NCBI RefSeq assembly: GCF_003194585.1
Contig: NZ_QHKZ01000004.1
Span: forward strand, 1 to 64,000
DNA from: Nocardioides daejeonensis
GTDB lineage: Bacteria; Actinomycetota; Actinomycetes; Propionibacteriales; Nocardioidaceae
Direction of reading: 5' to 3'
DNA length: 64,000 nucleotides
Shown piece after piece: positions 42,067-50,924 of this stretch. Positions within the stretch are counted from its first letter, which is position 1. The number at the start of each line of letters is the position of its first letter. The position numbers and the translations under genes are program-made. The notes beneath the pieces are model-generated. The model saw nothing but the letters and a program-made list of their open reading frames with translations, did not search any database and was not told where the DNA came from.

Positions 42067-43014
42067 ATGTCGGATTTCAAGACTCTGGTTCGTTCGGCCT
42101 GGGACGCTGCCTGGAACCACGGCGACTGCGATGCCCTGGACGCGATCGTCCACGCCGACTACGAGCTGGAGAACGCCGGCCTGGGTCGCACCTCAGGTCT
42201 CGCCGACCTGAAGAACCAAGTGCTGGAGATGCGGCTCGCCATTCCAGACCTCCGGACAACAGTCGACAAGATCGTCGTCGACGGCGACGACTTCGCGCTC
42301 TTCTGGTCGGCAACGGGAACATTCATGAACGCGTTCGGCGACGTGCCCCCGACCAGACGGGTGCTGCAGTCGCAGGGCGCGGTCCAAGGCACTCTCCGCG
42401 AGGGCCGGATCATCCGCGAGCGCGTGGCGTGGGATCCCACCGTCGACATGCTCTCCGATCTCGGCACTCCTGGGCTCGGCTCGGCCTTCGGGCGCTCGAC
42501 GGGTGCCAGCGGGAGCACGGCACTCGAGATGCCCAGCATCGAGGACCTCAAGGAGTTCAACCGGAAGTTCGTCACGGGAGTCACCGTGGTGACCACGCAG
42601 GACTCCGCTGGGCGACCGCGCGGACTGGCTGTCAGTGCCTACATGCCGATCTCGTTGGACCCGCCGCTGGTGGCGGTGTGCGTGCAGAACTCGTCGTCGA
42701 CCTATCCATCGCTCTTCGAGTCCGAGCACCTCGGCATCAACATCATCGCGAACACGCAACGTCTTGTCGTGGACACGTTCGCCTCCAAGTCTGACGACAA
42801 GTTCGCGGGCCTGGACTGGCACGCCGGGCCGGAGGGCTCTCCGCTCATTCGCGGCTCAGCCGCCTCGATCGAGGCCGAGATCAAAGAGCGGTTCCGGGCG
42901 AAGACGCACGTGTTGATCGTCGCCCAGGTCACCTACCTCGAGGTCTCCAACGTCGACCCGATGGTCTACAAGGCGGCCAGGTTCTACGACGGCGGCTCGC
43001 TGATCGAGATCTGA
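42067..43014 (+). CDS. SnoaL-like domain fused to a flavin reductase domain
   Basis: 315 residues in two parts. Residues 1-130 (VRSAWDAAWNHGDCDALDAIVHADYELENAGLGR...) form a SnoaL/ester-cyclase-like NTF2 fold; residues 155-312 (FNRKFVTGVTVVTTQDSAGRPRGLAVSAYMPISLDPPLVAVCVQ...LGINIIA) are a DIM6/NTAB flavin reductase. The second part should supply reduced flavin to the luciferase-like monooxygenase at 52812-53906; the first may take up or stabilise the ring-opened product. ATG at 42067 after GGAAAGAG. The fusion is unusual. Followed by a strong terminator and convergent with an aldehyde dehydrogenase. Confidence 0.85.
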   Translation: MSDFKTLVRSAWDAAWNHGDCDALDAIVHADYELENAGLGRTSGLADLKNQVLEMRLAIPDLRTTVDKIVVDGDDFALFWSATGTFMNAFGDVPPTRRVLQSQGAVQGTLREGRIIRERVAWDPTVDMLSDLGTPGLGSAFGRSTGASGSTALEMPSIEDLKEFNRKFVTGVTVVTTQDSAGRPRGLAVSAYMPISLDPPLVAVCVQNSSSTYPSLFESEHLGINIIANTQRLVVDTFASKSDDKFAGLDWHAGPEGSPLIRGSAASIEAEIKERFRAKTHVLIVAQVTYLEVSNVDPMVYKAARFYDGGSLIEI

Positions 43015-43030
43015 CGCGCAGCGGTCGCAG

Positions 43031-43066
43031 AACCGGGCCCCAGTCACGACGACGGGGGCCCGGTTT
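43031..43066. terminator. Bidirectional terminator between convergent flavin reductase and aldehyde dehydrogenase genes
   Basis: AACCGGGCCCC ... GGGGCCCGGTT, 11-bp stem, 13-nt loop, followed by TTT on the plus strand and preceded by A-rich sequence for the minus strand. Confidence 0.8.
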
Positions 43067-43077
43067 GCGTCGTGGGA

Positions 43078-44463
43078 TCAGCTCCAGTCGACGCTGTAGT
43101 AGCGCGTCTCCTGATACTCGCGCATGCCCTCGTGGGCGCCCTCGCGGCCAATCCCGCTCTGCTTCACCCCGCCGAACGGAGCTGCTGGGTCGGAGACGAT
43201 GCCGCGGTTGATCCCGACCATCCCCGCATCGATCTGCTCGCCGAGCCGCAAGGCGTCCTGGAGTCGCCCGGCATAGACGTACGCCGCGAGGCCGAACTCG
43301 GTGTCGTTGACGGATTCGAGCATCTCGGCCTCGTCGGTCCAGGTAACGATCGGAGCGACCGGGCCAAAGATCTCCTCCGACAGGATCGGGGCGCCGACAG
43401 GCACGTCCACCAGGATCGTCGGCGGGAAGAACCAGCCCTTCTCGGGGACCGTGCCCTGGACGGCGATCCGCGCACCGTCGGCGACCGCGGCGTCGACCAA
43501 CGTGGTCAAGGTGCCGAGGGCCTTCTCGCTGATGACCGGACCGACCTGGTTCGTCTCGTCTGCGGCCGGGCCAACGCGGAGGGCAGCGACGGCGTCGCCG
43601 AACTTCTCCACGAACTCGGCTGCGATGTCGCGGTGCACATAGAACCGGTTGGCTGCCGTGCATGCCTGCCCGCCACCCCGGAACTTGGCGATCATCGCCC
43701 CCGCAACAGCCGCGTCCACGTCGGCGTCGGCCGTGATCACGAACGGCGCATTGCCACCGAGCTCCATGCTGGCGTTGAGAACGCGGTCGGCGGCCTGCCG
43801 CAGCAGAGCACGGCCTACACCGGTAGATCCCGTGAAGCTGATCTTGCGGATCCGGGGATCCTCCAGCCAGGCGGTCACGACGGCGGCGGCATCGGTGGTC
43901 GGGACGACGTTGACGACGCCGTCAGGCACTCCCGCCTCGCGCATGATCTCGGCAAGGGCGAGTGCGGTCAGCGGGGTCTCGGCGGCAGGCTTGAGCACCA
44001 CCGTGCAACCGGCGGCCAACGCGGGCGCGATCTTGCGCGTCGCCATCGCGGCGGGGAAGTTCCACGGCGTGACAAGCGCCGCCACACCTACGGGCGCGCG
44101 GGTGACCAGCGTCTTCGCCTTTCCGGCTGGAGCATCGCCATAGGTCCCCTCGCTACGGACCGCCTCCTCGCTGAACCACCGGAAGAACTCCGCCGCGTAG
44201 TTGACCTCGGCCCGGGCATCGGCAAGAGACTTGCCGTTCTCTCCGGCAATGAGGCCGACGAGCAGCTCGGCATCGCGCAGCATCAGATCGAAGCAGCGAC
44301 GCAGCGTCTCGCCCCGGGTCCGCGCCGGCGTTGCTGCCCAGGCGGGGAACGCGGCGGCGGCCGCGTCCACGGCTGCCACCGCATCCAGCACGTTGCTGTC
44401 GGGAACGGTCTCGATTGCCAGACCGGTGGCGGGGTCCTGCACCTCGAAGTGGGTGTCACTCAT
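43078..44463 (-). CDS. NAD(P)-dependent aldehyde dehydrogenase, succinate-semialdehyde dehydrogenase-like
   Basis: 461 residues. FTGSTGVGRALL (NAD site), MELGGNAPFVI (Glu general base) and the nucleophile in GGGQACTAANRFYVH are present, with EEIFGPVAPI at the end. The pattern is closest to GabD-like succinate or glutarate semialdehyde dehydrogenases. Semialdehydes of this type are late products of pyridine ring cleavage. ATG at 44463 has a GGAG site; the frame is open further upstream without similarity. Last gene of the PRPP synthetase - amidohydrolase - tautomerase - dehydrogenase run. Confidence 0.9.
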   Translation of the reverse strand: MSDTHFEVQDPATGLAIETVPDSNVLDAVAAVDAAAAAFPAWAATPARTRGETLRRCFDLMLRDAELLVGLIAGENGKSLADARAEVNYAAEFFRWFSEEAVRSEGTYGDAPAGKAKTLVTRAPVGVAALVTPWNFPAAMATRKIAPALAAGCTVVLKPAAETPLTALALAEIMREAGVPDGVVNVVPTTDAAAVVTAWLEDPRIRKISFTGSTGVGRALLRQAADRVLNASMELGGNAPFVITADADVDAAVAGAMIAKFRGGGQACTAANRFYVHRDIAAEFVEKFGDAVAALRVGPAADETNQVGPVISEKALGTLTTLVDAAVADGARIAVQGTVPEKGWFFPPTILVDVPVGAPILSEEIFGPVAPIVTWTDEAEMLESVNDTEFGLAAYVYAGRLQDALRLGEQIDAGMVGINRGIVSDPAAPFGGVKQSGIGREGAHEGMREYQETRYYSVDWS

Positions 44464-44597
44464 GGTCGTCTCCAGGTAGCCGTGGGTGTTCTCGGGATAC
44501 GCCAACTACTGGCCGGCGCAGCAGCGTCGGCCAGTAGTTGCTTGCGCCCGAGGCCGGGGCCAGGTCTCTGCGGCGCGGGTTGCGGTAGCAGTTGCAG

Positions 44598-44786
44598 TCA
44601 GCCGAGCAGCTTGCCCCGGTAGCCCCAGTTGCAGGGCTCGATGCCATGCAGGACGACCGCGGTGTCGTTCGCTGCCTCTTCGCCGAGAACGGAGCCGACG
44701 GCCTGGGTGAGTGCCTCGACCATCTTCTGGCTGAACTTCTCGTCCTCGAAACGGGTGGTGAAGAATGATGCTTCGATGTGGGCCAT
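44598..44786 (-). CDS. Small tautomerase-superfamily protein lacking Pro-1
   Basis: 62 residues, the size of 4-oxalocrotonate tautomerase. IEPCNWGYRGKLL aligns with the conserved xNWGxxG end of the family and SQKMVEALTQAVGSVLGE with its helix. The residue after the start methionine is Ala, not the catalytic proline, and no other in-frame start gives a leading Pro. It may be an enzyme of different chemistry or a non-catalytic hexamer. ATG at 44786 has AAGGAGAG 5 bp upstream. Confidence 0.72.
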   Translation of the reverse strand: MAHIEASFFTTRFEDEKFSQKMVEALTQAVGSVLGEEAANDTAVVLHGIEPCNWGYRGKLLG

Positions 44787-44874
44787 TGCTTTCTCTCCTT
44801 CTTTATCGATGGGTGTGGGTTCAGCAGTGGACGAAGGCGTGACTGCATGCCTTGTCCGATCGAGTCGCGGGCAG

Positions 44875-46176
44875 TCAGCTGCTGCCACGCTGGTTCGAAG
44901 GCGATCCGTCTTCTAGGCCCATCGCGGTCGACGCGACGCGCAGGTACTCGCCCACGTCCGTACCGGCACGTACGACGTGCCGGATGTTGTGACGCGACGT
45001 CAGGAGGCCGATGTCGCCCACCACGTCTCCGTCGACGACGACGGCGTCACCAGCCGCTCCCGGACGCAGCGACCCGAGAAGCGGTTGGTCGAGAAGGTCA
45101 GCGGCGACGGTCGTCGCCGTAGCGATCGCCTCGTCGGCGCTCATTCCGTGCTCGACGTACAGCTCGAGCTCGCGAGCATGCGCACCGAACGGGCACAACG
45201 TTCCTGACGAGTCGGTGCCCATCACGATCTTGACCCCGGCCTCTCGCGCCAGGTTGAACGACTCGATGGTTCGGTCATGCGCCTCGCGCAGGTCGGCCAC
45301 CGCCTCCTCGGTCAGGCCACGGCTGGTCCCCTCCCGCTGACACCAGTCGTTGAAGGCCATGGTCGGCACGAGGAAGGTGCCGCGCTCCGCCATCTCCGAA
45401 GCCATCTCGGAATCAAGGAACGAACCGTGCTCGATGCTGTCGACACCAGCCGCAAGACTGCGACGGATACCCTCCGGCGACAGCGCATGCGCTGCCACCC
45501 GCAGGTCCATGTCGTGCGCTGTCTCGACGATGACCCGCAGCTCCGCGACCGAGTAGTTGGGCCAGTGCGGCTCTTCACCAGGCGACATTCCGCCGCTGGC
45601 CATCACCTTGATGAAGTCGGCGCCCGCCCTCGCCTGGAGGCGGACCATCTTGCGACACTCCTCGATCCCGTCCGCCGTGTCGAGACGCTCACGTCGGGTG
45701 TAGCGCGGATAGAAGAGGTCACCGTGACCGTTGGTCATGGTGATCCACCAGGGAGCGAGCACCAGCCGCGGGCCGACCAGCAGCCCGCGCGCAACAAGGT
45801 CGCGCAGCTCGGCCTCACCGACCCCGCGGTGACCCATCACCCGAAGCGTCGTGAAGCCGGCGGCGAGCGCCCTGTGCGCATTGCGCAGCCCGTGCAGCAG
45901 CTTGCCAGCCGGAGTCACTTGGCCACGGAAGACGTCGCTCGGTACGACGTCGTCGTGATCGGAGTTAGTGGTCAGGTGCACGTGCGCGTCGATGAGGCCC
46001 GGAAGCACGGTGCAGCCCGTCGCATCAATTCGAGGCGTCCCATCCGGCACCACACCTGGACGCCGCGGCCCGGCGTAGGCCACGCTGCCGGCACGGATGT
46101 AGATCAGCGCGTCGGGCTGGTGCTGGCCGGGTCCCGACCACAGCAGTCCGCCCTCGATCGCCACGTCAGCGCTCAT
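44875..46176 (-). CDS. Amidohydrolase (imidazolonepropionase-like metal-dependent hydrolase)
   Basis: 433 residues. GLIDAHVHLT (HxH), DFIKVMASGG (carbamylated or bridging Lys), RVAAHALS and DSIEHGS (His ligands) and VKIVMGTDSSG (Asp) give a complete amidohydrolase-1 metal centre. Members hydrolyse ring amides, formamides and aryldialkyl substrates. In a ring-opening pathway it would release formate or ammonia from an N-formyl or amide intermediate, as the deformylase/amidohydrolases of pyridine and trigonelline breakdown do; this is an inference. ATG at 46176 (GTG at 46179 possible). 43 bp after the PRPP synthetase. Confidence 0.86.
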   Translation of the reverse strand: MSADVAIEGGLLWSGPGQHQPDALIYIRAGSVAYAGPRRPGVVPDGTPRIDATGCTVLPGLIDAHVHLTTNSDHDDVVPSDVFRGQVTPAGKLLHGLRNAHRALAAGFTTLRVMGHRGVGEAELRDLVARGLLVGPRLVLAPWWITMTNGHGDLFYPRYTRRERLDTADGIEECRKMVRLQARAGADFIKVMASGGMSPGEEPHWPNYSVAELRVIVETAHDMDLRVAAHALSPEGIRRSLAAGVDSIEHGSFLDSEMASEMAERGTFLVPTMAFNDWCQREGTSRGLTEEAVADLREAHDRTIESFNLAREAGVKIVMGTDSSGTLCPFGAHARELELYVEHGMSADEAIATATTVAADLLDQPLLGSLRPGAAGDAVVVDGDVVGDIGLLTSRHNIRHVVRAGTDVGEYLRVASTAMGLEDGSPSNQRGSS

Positions 46177-46219
46177 CACGGTGCCTCTCTCTTCACTCCG
46201 GTGTCTCCGTCAGGGTTCC

Positions 46220-47212
46220 TCAGAAGGGGTGGTTCTGTCCGTCGAAGACTTCGCTCACCGACTCGTCGGTGAAGATCCGGCGGATCGAGTCCGCCAGCAG
46301 CGGGGCACACGAGAGCACGTCGATCGTGGGGGGCGCACCTGGCCCGAGCGGGATGGTGTCGGTGACGACCACGCGCTCGAACGGCGAGGCGGCAAGGTTC
46401 TCGAACGCACGGCCACTGAAGACGGCGTGCGTGGCAGCGGCGAACACTCGCTTGGCGCCGGCCGACATGACGGCGTCCCCGGCGGCACGGAGGGTGCCTG
46501 CGGTGTCGATCATGTCGTCGATCACGATGGCAGTCTTGCCGCGTACGTCGCCGATCACCGTGGTGATCTCCGCGATCTGCTGCTGAGGGCGCTCCTTGTC
46601 GAGGATCGCGAGACCGGCGCCGATCCGGTTGGCGAACTGCTTGTTGAGCTTCACCCGACCGGCGTCGGGCGCGACGATCACGAGATCGTCGTCGAGACCC
46701 GCGAAGTGTTCCGCCAGCATGCCCAGGGCCGTCATGTGATCGACCGGCACGCCGAAGAAGCCTTGCAGCTGTCCCGCGTGGAGATCCATCGTCAGCACAC
46801 GGTCCACGCCTGCAGCCTCGAGAGTGCGGGCCACCATGCGGGCCGAGATCGGTTCGCGCGGCGCCGACTTCTTGTCCTGGCGCGAGTAGCCGTACCACGG
46901 GGTGACCGCCACGACCCTGTGCGCGCTGGCGCCGACCGCAGCATCGACCATCACGAGCAGCTCGACGAGCGCATCATTCGCGTTGATCCCCATCTCGGGA
47001 TTGGCGCACATCGGCTGGACGAGGAAGACATCTGCACCACGGATCGACTCCTCGAACCGGCAGTAGACCTCGCCGCTGGAGAAGGTCTTGAGGGTTACGC
47101 CGCCCAGATCCACTCCGAGCTGCCCGGCGATGTCGCCGGCCAGGGACGGATTCGCCCTGCCGGCAAAGACCATCAAGTGCTTGGAATGGCGCAACTCCAG
47201 CGAGGCCGTCAT
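46220..47212 (-). CDS. Ribose-phosphate pyrophosphokinase (PRPP synthetase), cluster-specific copy
   Basis: 330 residues. Class I features: YGYSRQDKKSAPREPISARM, flexible region after TMDLHAGQLQGFFGVPVDH, and PRPP-binding AIVIDDMIDTAGTL. It makes PRPP from ribose 5-phosphate and ATP. A housekeeping prs normally lies near glmU; this one is embedded between an amidohydrolase and ribokinase/LacI genes and next to a phosphoribosyltransferase system, so it is probably a dedicated supply of PRPP. Two GAAACC-TTT-type operators lie at 47287 and 47366 upstream. ATG at 47212. Confidence 0.93.
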   Translation of the reverse strand: MTASLELRHSKHLMVFAGRANPSLAGDIAGQLGVDLGGVTLKTFSSGEVYCRFEESIRGADVFLVQPMCANPEMGINANDALVELLVMVDAAVGASAHRVVAVTPWYGYSRQDKKSAPREPISARMVARTLEAAGVDRVLTMDLHAGQLQGFFGVPVDHMTALGMLAEHFAGLDDDLVIVAPDAGRVKLNKQFANRIGAGLAILDKERPQQQIAEITTVIGDVRGKTAIVIDDMIDTAGTLRAAGDAVMSAGAKRVFAAATHAVFSGRAFENLAASPFERVVVTDTIPLGPGAPPTIDVLSCAPLLADSIRRIFTDESVSEVFDGQNHPF

Positions 47213-47286
47213 CGACGGACACCTTCCTTGAAGCGCGGGGAGGGTGCCAACCCCCGGGCGAAGGCGATCATTACGTCACTCACAAA

Positions 47287-47296
47287 GAAACCTTTC
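47287..47296. promoter_or_regulatory. LacI-type operator 3 (PRPP synthetase promoter)
   Basis: GAAACCTTTC, one mismatch from GAAACGTTTC, 75 bp upstream of the PRPP synthetase start. Confidence 0.55.
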
Positions 47297-47365
47297 ATTT
47301 CCTCATTCAGACTCTTGGTTCAGGCATGTTCTGCAACTCTTGACGAGCGACAGGAAGATAAAGAA

Positions 47366-47375
47366 GAAACCTTTA
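47366..47375. promoter_or_regulatory. LacI-type operator 4 (PRPP synthetase upstream)
   Basis: GAAACCTTTA, close copy of operator 3, centred 79 bp away, a spacing suited to DNA looping by a LacI dimer pair. Confidence 0.5.
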
Positions 47376-47412
47376 TAGTTGGCCCATAAGACGGCGCTGC
47401 CCGCCTTCGTAG

Positions 47413-48345
47413 CTACGGGGACGCAAGCGCAGCGTCGATGACCTCGGCCGTCGGCATCCCTGCACGCGCTCCCGCGCTGCCGACCGATATCGACGCAGCC
47501 GCCACGCCGCGCCGGACAGCTCCCGAGATGGTCTCCCCGGAGGCCAAGGCGGCCGCGAGCACGCCATTGAAGGTATCGCCGGCCCCGGTGGTGTCGACGA
47601 CCTCGGCCACGGGTGCTGCCGGGATGTGACAGGTCGACCCGTCGGGATCGGCGACCATGACACCGTCGGCACCCAGGGTGACCGCTACGGCAGCCTTGGA
47701 AGAGTGAGCGACGGCGCTGGCCATCGCCTCGAGAGAAGTCTCGTCGGGTTCGCCGAGAGCGCGGCACAGGTCACGGAGCTCACCTTGGTTGGGCGTGAGA
47801 ACCGGCGACATGCTGACGAGCCCGGCCAGCCCAGCCGCGACTGGCGCAGGGTTCAACACGCAGGGCAGGTCGTACGCACGCGCCGTCTCAACCGCCGCGA
47901 CGACGGCGTCCATCGGAATCTCGGTACTGACCAGCACGCACGTGGCCCAGCCTCGAGATCGCGCAAGCACCTGGCGAACGCTCTCAGGAGAGACCACCGC
48001 GTTCGCGCCTGCGGCTACTGCGATCTGGTTCTCACCCGCGTGATCCACAACGATCAAGGCCGTCCCCGTGGCTACCCCCGGCTCCACGACCACACCGCTC
48101 ACGTCGATGTTCTCGGCAACCAGCTCCGCCAACGCTCCAGTTCCCAGGTCATCGGCGCCGACCGCACCGACATAGCGCACCTCGGCACCGGCTCGCGCAG
48201 CGGCAACAGCCGCATTGGCGCCTTTGCCACCGCCATGGCGCTGCACCTCAGGCCCCACCACCGTCTCGCCGGGACCAGGCAACCTGGGCACCTTGACCAC
48301 CAGGTCGACGTTCAGTGCGCCGACGACCACGACCCGCGGAGTCAT
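47413..48345 (-). CDS. rbsK: Ribokinase (PfkB family)
   Basis: 310 residues. N-terminal VVVVGALNVDLVVKVPRLPGPGETV and HGGGKGANAAVAAARAG, and C-terminal DTTGAGDTFNGVLAAAL (catalytic Asp) are ribokinase signatures. It phosphorylates D-ribose to ribose 5-phosphate, the substrate of the PRPP synthetase next to it. The ATG at 48345 overlaps the LacI stop (ATGA). Together with the nucleoside hydrolase it can return the ribose of a nucleoside to PRPP. Confidence 0.92.
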   Translation of the reverse strand: MTPRVVVVGALNVDLVVKVPRLPGPGETVVGPEVQRHGGGKGANAAVAAARAGAEVRYVGAVGADDLGTGALAELVAENIDVSGVVVEPGVATGTALIVVDHAGENQIAVAAGANAVVSPESVRQVLARSRGWATCVLVSTEIPMDAVVAAVETARAYDLPCVLNPAPVAAGLAGLVSMSPVLTPNQGELRDLCRALGEPDETSLEAMASAVAHSSKAAVAVTLGADGVMVADPDGSTCHIPAAPVAEVVDTTGAGDTFNGVLAAALASGETISGAVRRGVAAASISVGSAGARAGMPTAEVIDAALASP

Positions 48346-49370
48346 GTCGACTCCTGCGGCGGGCACACGGAGTCGCGCAGGTTGACGGTCGTGGGCAGGT
48401 CGGCGACGGGTCCGACCTCCCCGGCATCCAGCAGCTCGAACAGCGCTTGCGCCGCGCGGTAGCCCATCTCGCGGGCAGGTTGGCTCACACTTGTCAGCCT
48501 CGGAGTCAGCAGGCGAGAAAGCGGGAGGTCATCGAAGCCGACGATGCTGACGTCTTCGGGGACTCGAAGCCCGACCTCGCGGCAGTGCTCCATTGCTCCG
48601 ATCGCCAGCAGGTCGTTGGCACAGATGAGTGCCGTCGGACGGGGGTCGGCAGCAAGCAACTCGGCCGCGATCCGCTGCCCCGACTCCTGCTGGTAGTCGC
48701 CCGCGATCACGGGGACCGCGTCTGGGTCGAGTCCCGCACCAGCGAACGCCTCGCGGTAGCCGGCCAGCCGTTGTCGTGCCGTCCACAGAGCCATGGGTCC
48801 CCCGATGACCGCCACGTTGCGGTGGCCCTGCTCGAGGACATGGGCAGCAACCGCGCGAGCACCCTTGCGGGACTCCGCCACGATCGCCGGCAGGCCGGTG
48901 CCAGGAATCTTCTCGTCGACCAGCACGATCGGCCCAGAACGGGCGATCTCGTGGATCGCGGCCGGCAGTGACCCGGTCCCGGACAGGTAGACGACGCCGT
49001 CGACCCGCTGACGACGTAGCAACTGAGCCTGCTTCTCCTCTGGTTGCTCCGCCGCAGCGGGCGCGACGAGCACCACGAGAACATCGCGTGCCGAGGCTGC
49101 CTTCTGCACGCCTTCGGTGACCATCGCAAAGAACTGGTTGGTCAGGTCCGGAACGATCATGCCAATCGTGAACGGGCTGCGTCGCTTGAGTTTGCGAGCA
49201 GACTCGTTCGGCATGTAGTTCAACACCCGAACCGCATCAAGTACTCGCTGGCGACGCTCCGGCGCCACTGGCCCGGAATCGTTGAGCACATAGCTGACCG
49301 TGCTCAGGGAAACTTGAGCGTGAGCTGCGACGTCCTTCATCGTGGGAGGCTTACGTCTCGGCTCTGTCAC
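48342..49370 (-). CDS. LacI family transcriptional regulator
   Basis: 342 residues. HTH TMKDVAAHAQVSLSTVSYVLNDSGPVAPERRQRVLDAVRVLNYMPNESARKLK includes the hinge helix, followed by a periplasmic-binding-protein-like sensor (GMIVPDLTNQFFAMVTEGV...). LacI proteins bind CG-centred palindromes; GAAACGTTTC-like sites stand before every unit of this region. It probably responds to a ribose or nucleoside-like compound, since it is coupled to ribokinase. GTG 49370 is given (AAGGA before it); ATG 49340 would give a shorter protein. Confidence 0.94.
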   Translation of the reverse strand: MTEPRRKPPTMKDVAAHAQVSLSTVSYVLNDSGPVAPERRQRVLDAVRVLNYMPNESARKLKRRSPFTIGMIVPDLTNQFFAMVTEGVQKAASARDVLVVLVAPAAAEQPEEKQAQLLRRQRVDGVVYLSGTGSLPAAIHEIARSGPIVLVDEKIPGTGLPAIVAESRKGARAVAAHVLEQGHRNVAVIGGPMALWTARQRLAGYREAFAGAGLDPDAVPVIAGDYQQESGQRIAAELLAADPRPTALICANDLLAIGAMEHCREVGLRVPEDVSIVGFDDLPLSRLLTPRLTSVSQPAREMGYRAAQALFELLDAGEVGPVADLPTTVNLRDSVCPPQEST

Positions 49371-49383
49371 GTTAGACCGGTCC

Positions 49384-50163
49384 TTATCCGCGGGTCGTCT
49401 GAACTTGCGCAGCCCAGGCCAGGATCGAGTTCCACAGCCCGGCGTAGTGTGCCCAGTCCAGGAAGGCCTGAGGGGCCCAGTGTGGAGCGAGATCCGAGGC
49501 AAATGCAACCGACCGACCGCTGCCGAACTCGCCCGTCACAAGCATCGGGTCGTCCCCCACCATCGCGACCGTTGTGGCGTCCGTCTTGGCGATCAACTGG
49601 TTGTATCCGAGCAGTCGTGGCCACTCGGACGGGGTGTCGCCCAAGACCGGGTGCTCCGGCAGACAGACCGTGACGTCAACCCCCTCCGGCTTCTCGACGC
49701 GGTCGTCATGGTCCAGCATCGTGACCGGAAGGACCGCAGCCAACGGGGTCCTGCCGAAACGTGCCTTGCCGTCGATACCGGTGAACGAGAGATAGCCACC
49801 GATCTTCACCAGGCCGCCTCCCCCGCGCACGAAGTCAGCGACCAGCTCGAGCCGGTTCGGTGATTCCTGCCCCCGAAGGAAGGTCTCGTCGGGCAGAAGG
49901 AATGAGTTCGAGCCGATGTCGGAGATCACCACGACATCGAACTCGTCAAGCTCCTGGGCGGAACGCGGAAAACGCATGGAGATCTCATGGCCGCGGACGT
50001 AGGTGACTTCGTGGCCGGCATCTGCCAGGCAGTCGAGGAAGACCTGCGCTCCCTCTTCGTACTCGGTGGAGTGGAACTGGTCGAAGCCCTTCATGTGAAT
50101 GACGTGCTTGATCCAGGACTCCCCCACGAACAAGACCTTCAGCGACGATCCTGATGCGCTCAT
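49384..50163 (-). CDS. Putative glutamine amidotransferase-like protein (PF07090 family)
   Basis: 259 residues. VLFVGESWIKHVIHMKGFDQFHSTEYEEGAQVFLDCLADAGHEVTYV at the start is the hallmark of the PF07090 class I glutamine amidotransferase-like (ThuA-related) family, with FDVVVISDIGSN and GGGGLVKIGGYLSF further on. No GATase Cys nucleophile in the usual G-x-C-x-G form is seen, so true amidotransferase activity is doubtful. Function unknown; some relatives act in sugar or nucleoside metabolism. ATGA overlap with the phosphatase gene (50160-50163). Confidence 0.8.
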   Translation of the reverse strand: MSASGSSLKVLFVGESWIKHVIHMKGFDQFHSTEYEEGAQVFLDCLADAGHEVTYVRGHEISMRFPRSAQELDEFDVVVISDIGSNSFLLPDETFLRGQESPNRLELVADFVRGGGGLVKIGGYLSFTGIDGKARFGRTPLAAVLPVTMLDHDDRVEKPEGVDVTVCLPEHPVLGDTPSEWPRLLGYNQLIAKTDATTVAMVGDDPMLVTGEFGSGRSVAFASDLAPHWAPQAFLDWAHYAGLWNSILAWAAQVQTTRG

Positions 50164-50921
50164 CCCACTACATCCCTTCCAGCGCTCGGAGCGCTCTTGC
50201 CAGGTTCTTCAAACGTCCTCGCCATTTCCGAGGAAGTACTTGCCATCGCGGCGCGGCCGTCGGTTCCACCCGCGACCAAAGCGCGCCCGATGCGATAGGC
50301 CTCGCCGATATCGCCGCCTACATAGGTGCGCGCCGCCAACGCCGCGAGTGCCGGCCTCGGGTTGACCCCGACTGTGTGCGGCAGTGCCGCAAACAGACTG
50401 AGATCGCTGGAGGAGTCTCCGTAGGCGATGCACTCATGCACCTCGAGTCCTCGGCGGGCCAGCGCATCCTCAGTGATGACCAGCTTGGCGTCAGCCGACA
50501 ACGTGGCGTTCGCGCGCAGCGGGCGCCTGATCTCCACCGCGGAGCCGTACGTCTCGGTGACGCCCCATCGCTCCAGCCTGCTCACGAAGAACGCCGGTGA
50601 CTGCGAGATGACGATCGCGTCCTCGCCGCGCTCCCGGATGTCGGCGAAGGTCGCGATCATCCCAGCCATCCACGGCGCGGAGTGGAAGGCGGCGTCTATG
50701 TCCTCCTCGTCGGCGTCCGCGCATATCTCCAGCAGCGTCTGCCAGAACTCGTCATCGCTGATCGCACCACGTGCCCAACGGTCCTCGATCGCACGGCCGA
50801 CCTCGAGCACGCCGAGTTGACGCGCGATCTCGATGGTCGCCGAGCCTTGCAGCAGCGTGCCGTCCATGTCGAAGACGTGCAGCAGGCGGCCTGGCCCGTC
50901 GCTACCCGGATTCGCAGTCAC
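50160..50921 (-). CDS. HAD-superfamily phosphatase (phosphoserine phosphatase-like)
   Basis: 253 residues. Motif I FDMDGTLLQG (nucleophile D18, acid D20), motif II in VISQSP, motif III Lys in SADAKLV and motif IV AYGDSSSDLSLF are present in order, with a helical cap of the HAD-IB type. In this context it may remove phosphate from a ribotide or from a pathway phosphate; the substrate is not proven. GTG start at 50921. Placed between the second aldehyde dehydrogenase and the PF07090 gene in the same operon. Confidence 0.88.
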   Translation of the reverse strand: MTANPGSDGPGRLLHVFDMDGTLLQGSATIEIARQLGVLEVGRAIEDRWARGAISDDEFWQTLLEICADADEEDIDAAFHSAPWMAGMIATFADIRERGEDAIVISQSPAFFVSRLERWGVTETYGSAVEIRRPLRANATLSADAKLVITEDALARRGLEVHECIAYGDSSSDLSLFAALPHTVGVNPRPALAALAARTYVGGDIGEAYRIGRALVAGGTDGRAAMASTSSEMARTFEEPGKSAPSAGRDVVG

Positions 50922-50924
50922 GTC

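Noticed and set aside
46220..47212. PRPP synthetase as the housekeeping prs gene
   Set aside because: It lacks the usual glmU/pth/rplY neighbours and is embedded in a LacI-controlled catabolic operon, so a dedicated copy is more likely; not excluded without the rest of the genome.
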